From: CAZBWE01 sp964568985
GTDB taxonomy: Bacteria > Planctomycetota > Phycisphaerae > Sedimentisphaerales > Anaerobacaceae
NCBI GenBank assembly: GCA_964568985.1
Contig: CAZMSP010000107.1
Coordinates: 1 to 6,843 of the forward strand
DNA: 6,843 bases
Direction of reading: 5' to 3'
Positions 1-5,560 of this stretch are shown here, one piece after another. The number at the start of each line of letters is the position of its first letter. The stretch's first letter is position 1. The position numbers and the translations under genes are program-made. The notes beneath the pieces are model-generated. The model saw only the letters and a program-made list of their open reading frames with translations, ran no database searches and had not been told where the DNA came from.

Positions 1-475
1 TGCTGTCAAGACGACAATTTTTGCCGACTTTTGAATTCTCACCTATTTTGCACCCACTACTAATTACACTATTTTCGCCGATTTCGACTCTATCGCCAAT
101 TACTACATTCAGCCCAATAGACACCCCCTTGGCTATCTTGACATCCTTCCCGAGCGTAGCGGACGGGTCTATCCCCTCAACGGCCGGCTTCAGTATGGGC
201 GCAAAAAAATTCAAAACTTCTATCAAGGCTGCGTCAACATTTTTCACAATCAGCTGCGGCTTGGACAATCCTTCTATGCGCTTCGCAACAATAGCTGCCG
301 CTGCTCGCGATTTGCCGAGGGCAGCTATGTGTTTATCATTCGTAACAAACGTAACATCGCTCTCGCCGGCTGCCTCTACAGGCCCTACAGAACCTATCCG
401 CTTCCCGCCCTCGTCTCCTGCGACAACTAACTCAGCACCAAGCCGCTCAGCCAATTGTTTTACCGTCAGTTCCAT
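1..475 (-). CDS. lpxD: UDP-3-O-acylglucosamine N-acyltransferase LpxD, N-terminal part (runs off window)
   Basis: LpxD adds the second 3-hydroxyacyl chain, from acyl-ACP, to UDP-3-O-acylglucosamine in lipid A synthesis in the cytoplasm. Only the first 158 residues are in the window, roughly half of a typical ~340-residue family member. Residues 1-100 match the uridine-binding N-terminal domain, beginning MELTVKQLAERLGAEL, with GPVEAAGESDVTFVTN near 31-46. From about residue 101 (GIDPSATLGKDVKIAKGVSI) the left-handed beta-helix starts, with hexapeptide repeats such as VVIGDRVEIGENSVI. The catalytic histidine of the family lies further along and is not visible. I chose the ATG at 475, which has a weak GGTGAG 10 bases upstream; an in-frame GTG at 490 would add five residues. 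It follows ompH after 45 bases, as in the usual bamA-skp-lpxD cluster. Identification is firm. Confidence 0.93.
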   Translation of the reverse strand, partial: MELTVKQLAERLGAELVVAGDEGGKRIGSVGPVEAAGESDVTFVTNDKHIAALGKSRAAAAIVAKRIEGLSKPQLIVKNVDAALIEVLNFFAPILKPAVEGIDPSATLGKDVKIAKGVSIGLNVVIGDRVEIGENSVISSGCKIGENSKVGKNCRLDS

Positions 476-520
476 TGCAATATTGCTCACCGCTTATCGT
501 TAATTGCTATTTGCGATTAG

Positions 521-1111
521 CTATTTCTGCGCGTCCAACTGGGCCATTACCTCATCGGTAATATCCAAACAGCCACCGCTATACAATAATTTATGCGTAC
601 TCAGGGTCATCATAAGCTCATCGGGGCTCTCTGTTGGAAACTCAGCAACATCCTTTTGTAAAACCAAATCAAGCCGCTTTTGCTCAGCCAACGCACTGAT
701 TATCTTCAGAATTTCCACATAAATACCTTCTGTCCATCGCTGGTCTTTCAACGCTCGCTGCTGATTGTTGAACTGCCGATTAGCTTCAAGTTTAGCCTGT
801 TTTTGCAACAACTCCTTGATTTGTGCGAGATAGTCACTGCTGCCTGGTTTTAGAGCTTTGAGGCCGGCCTTCTGCGAGTCGATTTCTTTGCTAAGCTTCT
901 CCAGCTCTGCATCCAATCTGGCTTGTTCGGCCAAAGCATCGGCACCATACTTGGCATTTCTTTTACAATCACGAAAGACTCTCCGAACATCAACAACACC
1001 GATATTCGCTACGGCTTTGTCGTCCTTCGGCTTAGCTGAGCTGTATTCATGACCTGCAAATAAAACAATCACGCCTGTTAAACAATATAAAACTACTGCT
1101 TTAGTCTTCAT
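521..1111 (-). CDS. ompH: OmpH/Skp family periplasmic chaperone
   Basis: Skp/OmpH is a periplasmic trimer that holds unfolded outer-membrane proteins and delivers them to BamA. The 196-residue product starts with a signal peptide (MKTK, then hydrophobic 5-19, probable cleavage after SSA at 24-26). The family's opening strand follows at 37-50 (IGVVDVRRVFRDCK), then a long charged, Ala/Leu/Lys/Gln-rich helical segment at about 55-130 that should form the coiled-coil tentacle. The last part returns to the body domain (LDLVLQKD at 147-154, LDITDEVMAQLDAQK at the end), typical of the family. Length is slightly above E. coli Skp (about 160). A good Shine-Dalgarno, GGAAAGGG at 1118-1125, sits six bases before the ATG. 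It lies between bamA and lpxD on the same strand, as expected for this gene. Confidence 0.92.
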   Translation of the reverse strand: MKTKAVVLYCLTGVIVLFAGHEYSSAKPKDDKAVANIGVVDVRRVFRDCKRNAKYGADALAEQARLDAELEKLSKEIDSQKAGLKALKPGSSDYLAQIKELLQKQAKLEANRQFNNQQRALKDQRWTEGIYVEILKIISALAEQKRLDLVLQKDVAEFPTESPDELMMTLSTHKLLYSGGCLDITDEVMAQLDAQK

Positions 1112-1136
1112 AAATTACCCTTTCCAAATTGAAAAG

Positions 1137-1234
1137 ATATTAAATATCAAAGATTAAAAATCAAAATTGCGGAATCGCCGCAAAGCGGCGATGACTTCCT
1201 TAATTTTACATTTTGATATTTGATTTTTGCATTC
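1137..1234 (-). repeat. Intergenic palindromic element, copy A
   Basis: This 98-base element fills most of the gap between the bamA stop and the ompH ribosome-binding site. On the minus strand its core has a left arm (1228-1193), a hairpin tip (1192-1174) and a right arm (1173-1142). The tip is a perfect 8-bp stem, ATCGCCGC / GCGGCGAT, with a 3-base loop. GGA and TCC flank the tip and can extend the stem past a 4-base AGTC bulge. The AT-rich arms are imperfect inverted repeats of each other (21 of 27 positions by hand alignment nearest the tip). The arms match copy B at 3514-3605 at 34/36 and 29/32 positions, but the tip does not. Neither side has a terminator-like T-run. The right arm also holds a weak promoter-like pair, TTGATT (1159-1164) and TAATAT (1137-1142) with a 16-base spacer, which could serve ompH. 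Confidence 0.85.
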
Positions 1235-1237
1235 CTC

Positions 1238-3499
1238 TTAAAACAGTCTTCCTACAGAGAAACTGAAAGTTCTCGTTTCGTCCTCGCTATTTTTCATAAA
1301 TGGTGATGCAAGCTCAAACCTCATTGGCACAGGCCCAAACCACTGCTGTATCATTATCTGTATACCTATACCCGCTGCAGCTCGATAGCCACCGCTACTA
1401 ACTGCTCCGCTATCCAGGAAAAATAACGCCGCAAAATTATCGCTTCCCATAGGCACGGTTACCTCAGTATTGGCTAAAAAAATCCAGTCACTGCCTATCG
1501 GGTCTTCCCGCTGGGGATTAGCGACACCTGTCTGCAGACCCCTCGGGCTTATTCCCCGATAATCAAAACCCCTGATACCGTAAGTACCTGTCCCGCCGGC
1601 GTAAAATTTTTCGAAAGGTTGCGCATTACCTAACACATAACCTCCAAGCAGCTTCGTCGCCAGAACAGTCTTGCGCTCTGCCAAATCCTCATGAAGGGTC
1701 TTGTACCATCTATATGTTCCGCTCAGCACACCAAATGTTTTATCCCCGGCAACCTGTTCGTAACTCGCATTAAACCAGCGCCCTGAACTTGGATACCATA
1801 TATCATCTCTTAAATCCCTGCCGATACCAACTATAACACCATAAAGAGCGTTATCGCCCTTAACATTTATTATTTCTTTAGGGGCATCAGTATCAAGGCC
1901 GCCGACGTTAACACTTTCGCATCTTATGCCGATACTCTTTCGCCACTTGTTTTTCAATCGTTTCTCGAATCCTACATATCCTTTGATGCGTTGCTCGTCG
2001 TAGCATTCCATATATCTTGACCAGCTTGAGCCAACCACATTAAGCGACACAGGTTTGTCTCGAAAGTATGGGTTGGTAAACGTAATCGAATACTGGCTAA
2101 CTTCAGTTCCTGGCTCAGCAGTAATTCTGAGACTCTGCCCAGCGCCCTTGAAGGCATTGCCGACTATAAAGTCTTTAAAGCTCTCCGGCCAATCGGTAAT
2201 GTCGAAATTTTGCTGACTATAAACCAACTGCCCCATAACATCAGCGTCGCTTGACACGGCACCCCCTATCATTATCATTCCCGTCCGGCCTTCTTTTATA
2301 TCCACCTTCACGTCCTTCTGGTCTGGCTCTCCGCTAATTGGCGCAACAGGCCTAATCATCACTTCCTCTGCCAGCACCGTCTGTTGCAATTCTCTCTCCA
2401 GTTTACCACCGCCGTCCTTGGGGGCTATATCAGCGTTGTACAACTTGCCCGGCGTAAAATCTTGCTCATCGAGCACCCGCCGGATTACCTTGTCCTGCGT
2501 CTGTTCGTTGCCGGTTATGTCAATCCGCCCAATCCTAAATTGCCTCCCCTCTGTAATGTCAAACAAAACATCGACCATGCTGACATTAGCAACAAATTGT
2601 GGCCTCTGCCCAATTCTTGCATCAATATAACCCTGTTCGCGATAAAATGTGCCGAGCTGCTTGGCGTGCGAATCAGCAAGCCGCTTATTATAGGCCTGAC
2701 CCTGCTTTAATCTTATCCCCGCCCGCAACGTCTGCTCATCAAATTTCTCAGCACCGGCAAATAGAATGTTTCTAATCGTATAAACCGGCCCCTCATCAAT
2801 CTCGAAAGTGATATGCGCCCGGCTCCTGTCCTTTGTAAAATCTGCTATCGGCTTTACGCTGTAATTAAGATAACCTCTGTTATAGTAGATATTTTGCAGC
2901 CGTAATACATCTTCAGACACATTCTCCGCAACGTAGTACTTAGGCAAAACAAGCCATCTCCGAGTTGCGGTCTTTACGGCCTTTTTAAGTGCCGATGTCT
3001 TTATGGCCTTATTGCCGCTGAACTTAACCTTAGTAATTTTGACTCTCGGCCCTTCATCAATAATATACACTACCCGACCATTCTTAAGCTCTCCGCTATC
3101 CAGCGCCACCTCGGCAAAAGAAAAGCCCATATTGCGATAAAATTCGGAAAGCGTTCCTCTATATGCCTCAGCTAAAATGGGGTCGAGGTAGTCGCCCACC
3201 CTAAAGCCCAGTTTTTTTGCCAGGTTATCGTCTTTATACGCACGATTACCGACAAAATCAATTGCGCGGATAAGGCTTCGCTCGGCCGTCGTTTCCTGCT
3301 CAGCCCCCGCTTCTGCTTTCGCAGAAAGCTGCGGGGGGGGCTCGCCTAAAAACTCAGGCCCTTTAACCTGCGTTGATGAACAACCCGTGGTGAGCAACAT
3401 CGAACCACCAAAAACAGAAAGCACCCACGATATAACAATTATTGCTACTCTGCGAAGTAGCACTTCGCTACGCAGCACGAGGAAAATCCTTTTTCGCAT
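1238..3499 (-). CDS. bamA: BamA/Omp85 outer-membrane protein assembly factor
   Basis: BamA is the outer-membrane pore of the BAM complex and inserts beta-barrel proteins. The 753-residue product has four POTRA domains, at about 76-149, 153-237, 238-317 and 321-402. Each begins with a strand ending in a G/N turn (IDFVGNRAY, VKFSGNKAI, ILFAGAEKF, IDITGNEQT) and ends in D/E-EG (IDEG, IDEG, ITEG, IKEG). E. coli BamA has five. The barrel covers about 405-753 and carries the conserved lid-loop motif GGTGTYGIRGF (635-645, R643), a DSGAV turn (696-700) and a C-terminal aromatic (SVGRLF). The N-terminus is unusual: a long signal segment ends in LLTTGC at 35-40, so Cys40 may be lipidated, followed by a Pro/Ala/Glu-rich linker. 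I chose the ATG at 3499 because GGGAG lies five bases upstream; a TTG at 3511 lacks such a site. Related TamA-like proteins are the main alternative, but the neighbours favour BamA. Confidence 0.93.
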   Translation of the reverse strand: MRKRIFLVLRSEVLLRRVAIIVISWVLSVFGGSMLLTTGCSSTQVKGPEFLGEPPPQLSAKAEAGAEQETTAERSLIRAIDFVGNRAYKDDNLAKKLGFRVGDYLDPILAEAYRGTLSEFYRNMGFSFAEVALDSGELKNGRVVYIIDEGPRVKITKVKFSGNKAIKTSALKKAVKTATRRWLVLPKYYVAENVSEDVLRLQNIYYNRGYLNYSVKPIADFTKDRSRAHITFEIDEGPVYTIRNILFAGAEKFDEQTLRAGIRLKQGQAYNKRLADSHAKQLGTFYREQGYIDARIGQRPQFVANVSMVDVLFDITEGRQFRIGRIDITGNEQTQDKVIRRVLDEQDFTPGKLYNADIAPKDGGGKLERELQQTVLAEEVMIRPVAPISGEPDQKDVKVDIKEGRTGMIMIGGAVSSDADVMGQLVYSQQNFDITDWPESFKDFIVGNAFKGAGQSLRITAEPGTEVSQYSITFTNPYFRDKPVSLNVVGSSWSRYMECYDEQRIKGYVGFEKRLKNKWRKSIGIRCESVNVGGLDTDAPKEIINVKGDNALYGVIVGIGRDLRDDIWYPSSGRWFNASYEQVAGDKTFGVLSGTYRWYKTLHEDLAERKTVLATKLLGGYVLGNAQPFEKFYAGGTGTYGIRGFDYRGISPRGLQTGVANPQREDPIGSDWIFLANTEVTVPMGSDNFAALFFLDSGAVSSGGYRAAAGIGIQIMIQQWFGPVPMRFELASPFMKNSEDETRTFSFSVGRLF
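3304..3337. repeat. GC-rich palindrome inside bamA (linker-coding)
   Basis: Plus strand: CCCCCGC (3304-3310) pairs with GCGGGGG (3331-3337), and TTCTGC (3311-3316) with GCAGAA (3321-3326), closing on a TTTC loop with a 4-base AGCT bulge on one side. That is 13 perfect base pairs. It encodes the PPPQLSAKAEAGA segment of BamA, just after the presumed lipidation site and before POTRA 1, where sequence is not constrained by fold. Its right arm (AAGCTG then CGGGGG) resembles that of the palindrome in dnaB at 4979-5001. Confidence 0.7.
3452..3468. repeat. Short palindrome inside bamA signal-peptide coding region
   Basis: GCGAAGT (3452-3458) and ACTTCGC (3462-3468) form a perfect 7-bp stem with a 3-base loop. 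An alternative pairing exists, GTAGC (3457-3461) with GCTAC (3467-3471). The DNA encodes part of LRSEVLLRR, an acid-containing stretch in the long basic segment before the hydrophobic core of the signal peptide. A structure this close to the start codon could affect translation, or it may be an inserted palindrome; the sequence alone does not decide. Confidence 0.45.
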
Positions 3500-3504
3500 T
3501 CGGT

Positions 3505-3509
3505 CTCCC
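3505..3509 (-). promoter_or_regulatory. Shine-Dalgarno of bamA (decides the start)
   Basis: Read on the minus strand, GGGAG is followed by ACCGA and then the ATG at 3499. This five-base spacing supports the ATG over the TTG twelve bases upstream, which is preceded only by AT-rich sequence of the palindromic element. Confidence 0.7.
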
Positions 3510-3513
3510 AAAT

Positions 3514-3605
3514 ATATTAAAAATCAAATATCAAAATGTAAAGTTTAGGAAGTCGTCCCCACGGGACTCCATAATTTTGATTTTTAATCTTTGATTTTTG
3601 CATTC
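3514..3605 (+). repeat. Intergenic palindromic element, copy B
   Basis: This 92-base element fills the gap between the dnaB stop and the bamA ribosome-binding site. The core, read on the plus strand, has a left arm (3519-3554), a tip (3555-3567) and a right arm (3568-3599). The tip is GTCCC, CAC loop, GGGAC: a perfect 5-bp stem unrelated in sequence to the tip of copy A. The same GGA-AGTC ... TCC frame surrounds it, again leaving AGTC as a one-sided bulge. The core lies in the opposite orientation to copy A. The outermost ends, however, are direct repeats on the plus strand: ATATTAAA at 3514 and 1137, and TTTGATTTTTGCATTC at 3590 and 1219. The element contains no reading frame or T-run terminator. 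Confidence 0.85.
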
Positions 3606-3616
3606 TTTTTAGCCCA

Positions 3617-5095
3617 TTAAAACGGCATACCGCCACCGGCCGGCTCTTCTGCAAAAGAGGCGCTCTCAAACCGCGTATATTTTTCCCTGAATATCAGCGA
3701 CACCGCTCCGGTCGGGCCATTGCGCTGCTTCGCTACTATCAGTTCGGCCTTATTATCAAAGACATAATCCTCTTGACCTTTATGGTAGTAATCTTCGCGA
3801 TGCAGCAGCATCACGACATCTGCATCCTGCTCTATACTGCCGCTTTCCCGCAGGTCGCTCATCCTCGGCATGTGACCTTCCCTGCCCTCAGGAGCGCGAT
3901 TCAACTGGCTCATAACCACAACAGGAATACTCAGCTCCCTCGCCAGTGCCTTGATATACCTTGATATTACGGTGATTTCCTGCTGGCGCGACTCCACTCT
4001 CGTTCCCATATGCATCAACTGCAAATAGTCCACGAAAATACATTGTATATCGTGCTGGCTCTTCAGCCGCCTTGCCTTGGCCCGAAGCTCCAGCGGCGTC
4101 ATCGTCGATGTATCATCGATGTAAATCGGGACCTCGTACAGGCCTGACGCCGCCTCTTTCAATCTCTCGTATTCCCCGGGGTCGAGATACCCTCTTCTTA
4201 CCCTCTGGCTGTCAATTTCGCTCAAGCTGCATAAGAATCTCTCTGCCAATTGCTGCTGGCCCATCTCTAAAGAAAATACCCCCACAGGTATCTTCTCCTG
4301 AACGCCCATATGCTCAGCCATGTTCAATGCCAGCGACGTCTTACCCATGCTGGGCCTGCCGGCAATAATTATCATCTCGCCGTTCTGCAAACCACAGGTC
4401 AGCTCGTCAAGCTCGTGATACCCTGTAGCTATACCGGTCACGTGCCCGCCTTCGCGCTTCTCTATAAGCTCGAAGCTCCTCGTAACCAAATCTTTTATTA
4501 AGGCCGCGGAACCTTTTATATTTTTATCCGTGATGGCGAAAATCTTCCGCTCCGCTTCGTCAAGTGTCGTGCTGGTTTCCGTGCCCTGGTCGTACGCCTC
4601 GGCTAAAATCTCACCGGCTGCACCAATAATCTCACGCAACAAGCTCTTGTCTTTAACAATCCCCGCATAATACATCACGTTGGCCGATGACGGCACCGAG
4701 TCTATTATCTTGCCAATGTATTCTACGCCCCCCGCATCATCCAACTGCTTTCGTTTTTCCAGCTCATCTCGAAGCAGCACCCCATCTATCGCCCCTCCCG
4801 TGTGCCTTTCATAAAGCGCGATTATTGCACTAAATATGTAACGATGCTCAACACGGTAAAAGTCGTCCGCCCTCAATCGCTCGATAACCTCACTGATACA
4901 ATCAGGGTCCAGCACCATTGACCCCAACACCGCCGCCTCGGCAGCCAATGACTCCGGCATCCGCCGTAAACCCGCCTGCCCCCGAACGAAGCTGTCGGGG
5001 GCCTGCGCACCCCGAGCCGCCGCCGAGAGAGGTTCCACCCTTACACCTTTACCGGCAGAGACCTTGATGGGTGCTATTTTTGTATCTTTACTCAT
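3617..5095 (-). CDS. dnaB: Replicative DNA helicase DnaB
   Basis: DnaB is the hexameric 5'-3' helicase that opens DNA at the replication fork and contacts primase. The 492-residue product has the N-terminal helical domain at about 46-150 (MPESLAAEAAVLGSMVLDP onward), a linker, and the RecA-like domain at about 205-475. Visible motifs are Walker A GRPSMGKTS (246-254, K252), the catalytic Glu in SLEM (E277), Walker B IFVDYLQL (353-360, D356), SQLNR (396-400), the DNA-binding-loop region DLRESGSIEQDADV (414-427) and the KQRNGPTG arginine-finger motif (456-463). No intein interrupts it. Most DnaB proteins begin near the MPESLAAE equivalent, so about 45 residues are an extra N-terminal extension, partly encoded by a palindrome. 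The ATG at 5095 has only a weak GGGA nine bases upstream, so a start nearer residue 46 is possible. It heads the minus-strand group, with its own promoter upstream. Confidence 0.96.
   Translation of the reverse strand: MSKDTKIAPIKVSAGKGVRVEPLSAAARGAQAPDSFVRGQAGLRRMPESLAAEAAVLGSMVLDPDCISEVIERLRADDFYRVEHRYIFSAIIALYERHTGGAIDGVLLRDELEKRKQLDDAGGVEYIGKIIDSVPSSANVMYYAGIVKDKSLLREIIGAAGEILAEAYDQGTETSTTLDEAERKIFAITDKNIKGSAALIKDLVTRSFELIEKREGGHVTGIATGYHELDELTCGLQNGEMIIIAGRPSMGKTSLALNMAEHMGVQEKIPVGVFSLEMGQQQLAERFLCSLSEIDSQRVRRGYLDPGEYERLKEAASGLYEVPIYIDDTSTMTPLELRAKARRLKSQHDIQCIFVDYLQLMHMGTRVESRQQEITVISRYIKALARELSIPVVVMSQLNRAPEGREGHMPRMSDLRESGSIEQDADVVMLLHREDYYHKGQEDYVFDNKAELIVAKQRNGPTGAVSLIFREKYTRFESASFAEEPAGGGMPF
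4979..5001. repeat. GC-rich palindrome inside dnaB N-terminal extension
   Basis: Plus strand CCCCCGA (4979-4985) pairs with TCGGGGG (4995-5001) across a 9-base spacer. It encodes APDSFVRGQ of the DnaB extension, before the conserved domain begins. AAGCTG followed by TCGGGGG resembles AAGCTG followed by CGGGGG in the bamA palindrome, which suggests a shared origin. Confidence 0.6.
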
Positions 5096-5134
5096 CGATT
5101 CACGTCCCGCGCAAACATTAAAGCCAGTTGTCCA

Positions 5135-5162
5135 ATTATATTGCCCCGCTCTTTTTATTCAA
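5135..5162 (-). promoter_or_regulatory. Sigma70-type promoter of dnaB
   Basis: On the minus strand TTGAAT (5157-5162) and a perfect TATAAT (5135-5140) are separated by 16 bases. Transcription would start near 5128, giving a leader of about 33 bases before the dnaB ATG. No other gap in the minus-strand group has so good a match, so this could drive dnaB through lpxD. Confidence 0.6.
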
Positions 5163-5204
5163 TCATTTTTTTATAACAATACGTGCCCAACTACAGGCGG
5201 GCAT
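5163..5204 (-). CDS. Possible 13-codon leader reading frame
   Basis: On the minus strand GGGAGG (5209-5214) sits four bases before an ATG, which opens a 13-residue frame (MPACSWARIVIKK) ending at TGA 5163. This is the strongest Shine-Dalgarno-like match in the gap. The start codon lies inside the inverted repeat at 5179-5208, so it could be hidden in a hairpin. The dnaB promoter lies further downstream, so a transcript carrying this frame would have to begin upstream, for example by read-through from the small gene at 5297-5560. It may equally be chance. Confidence 0.15.
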   Translation of the reverse strand: MPACSWARIVIKK

Positions 5205-5208
5205 GTAT
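5179..5208. repeat. 10-bp inverted repeat upstream of dnaB promoter
   Basis: ATACGTGCCC (5179-5188) and GGGCATGTAT (5199-5208) pair over 10 positions with one G-T wobble, across a 10-base spacer. No T-run follows on either strand, so it is not a simple terminator. It lies 16 bases upstream of the -35 hexamer of the dnaB promoter and could be an operator-like site or a member of another palindromic repeat family. Confidence 0.5.
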
Positions 5209-5256
5209 CCTCCCTATACCGGCTATCTTAGCTAAAATAACACGGTAAGAGGACAA

Positions 5257-5288
5257 GCCCTGTTAGATAATTTCATATCTAACGGGGC
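5257..5288 (-). terminator. Hairpin after the small gene, terminator-like
   Basis: GCCCTGTTAGAT (5257-5268) and ATCTAACGGGGC (5277-5288) form a 12-bp stem with an 8-base loop. The single non-Watson-Crick position is a T-G wobble in the plus-strand transcript and an A-C mismatch in the minus-strand one. It begins eight bases after the stop codon of the minus-strand small gene, and TTGTCCTCTT follows on that strand, which is only mildly T-rich. It would separate that gene from dnaB. A dispersed palindromic repeat is the alternative. Confidence 0.45.
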
Positions 5289-5296
5289 AGGCAGCA

Positions 5297-5560
5297 CTAT
5301 AAACTAAAAGAGCATTCCCTTTCTCCCCGCTGCACCTTCCGTGCTAATTCGGCAAATGCAGTATCTACATCAAAACAACCTTTTACCGTATAACTTACAA
5401 TCCTATTATTACTGTTCTCTCCGCTTGCTGATGCTATATACGTTCCGAGCTTAGTCTGAAAAATCGTTACTTCAAAACCATTTTTCAAAACTTCTTCTAT
5501 GCTGCCTTTCTTAGATTTAGTATTATCTTCGTATGATATTTTAAGAAAGGATAGAACCAT
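5297..5560 (-). CDS. Small hypothetical protein, start uncertain
   Basis: I do not recognise this gene. The frame encodes 87 residues. The part from about residue 29 looks like a compact alpha/beta protein: two or three strands (FEVTIFQTKLGTYIASAS, then RIVSYTVKGCF) followed by a helix (DVDTAFAELARKVQRG). The pattern is vaguely reminiscent of small HicB-like folds, but I see no diagnostic motif. The first 25 residues are less convincing. The only in-frame ATG is at 5560, has no Shine-Dalgarno, and overlaps the purA ATG on the other strand within the sequence CATG, leaving no room for a promoter except inside purA. A TTG at 5488 would give 63 residues but also has a poor site. It is AT-rich like purA, and a strong hairpin follows its stop. 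It could also be a remnant or a chance frame. Confidence 0.5.
   Translation of the reverse strand: MVLSFLKISYEDNTKSKKGSIEEVLKNGFEVTIFQTKLGTYIASASGENSNNRIVSYTVKGCFDVDTAFAELARKVQRGERECSFSL
5546..5551 (+). promoter_or_regulatory. Shine-Dalgarno of purA (decides the start)
   Basis: AAAGGA is seven bases before the ATG at 5559. This fixes the purA start there and not at the in-frame ATG at 5499, which would add 20 residues with no counterpart in the family. A possible -10 hexamer TATGAT (5532-5537) lies just upstream, but no matching -35 is visible. Confidence 0.75.

Noticed and set aside
21..503. Plus-strand 160-residue open frame
   Set aside because: It is the complement of lpxD; its Ser/Thr/Pro-rich composition has no family features, while the minus strand reads a clear LpxD.
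506..526. Direct repeat GCTATTT at 506-512 and 520-526 across the ompH stop
   Set aside because: Only seven exact bases with a 14-base period in AT-rich DNA; not enough to call a repeat.
1171..1199. Intrinsic terminator between bamA and ompH
   Set aside because: The stem is good but no T-run follows on the minus strand, and the same design recurs in copy B, which points to a repeat element.
2384..2710. Plus-strand open frames over bamA and dnaB (also 858-1052, 2418-2630, 3773-3964, 4072-4368, 4310-4501)
   Set aside because: All lie within strongly supported minus-strand genes and show no recognisable domain or ribosome site.
3514..3542. Promoter-like TTTACA (3537-3542), 17 bases, TAATAT (3514-3519) before bamA
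   Set aside because: The predicted start near 3507 would remove most of the bamA Shine-Dalgarno at 3505-3509, and the AT-rich arm of the element produces such matches by chance.
1137..3605. CRISPR array
   Set aside because: The repeated units are only two, about 2.3 kb apart with a gene between, and are internally palindromic; there is no regular spacer pattern.
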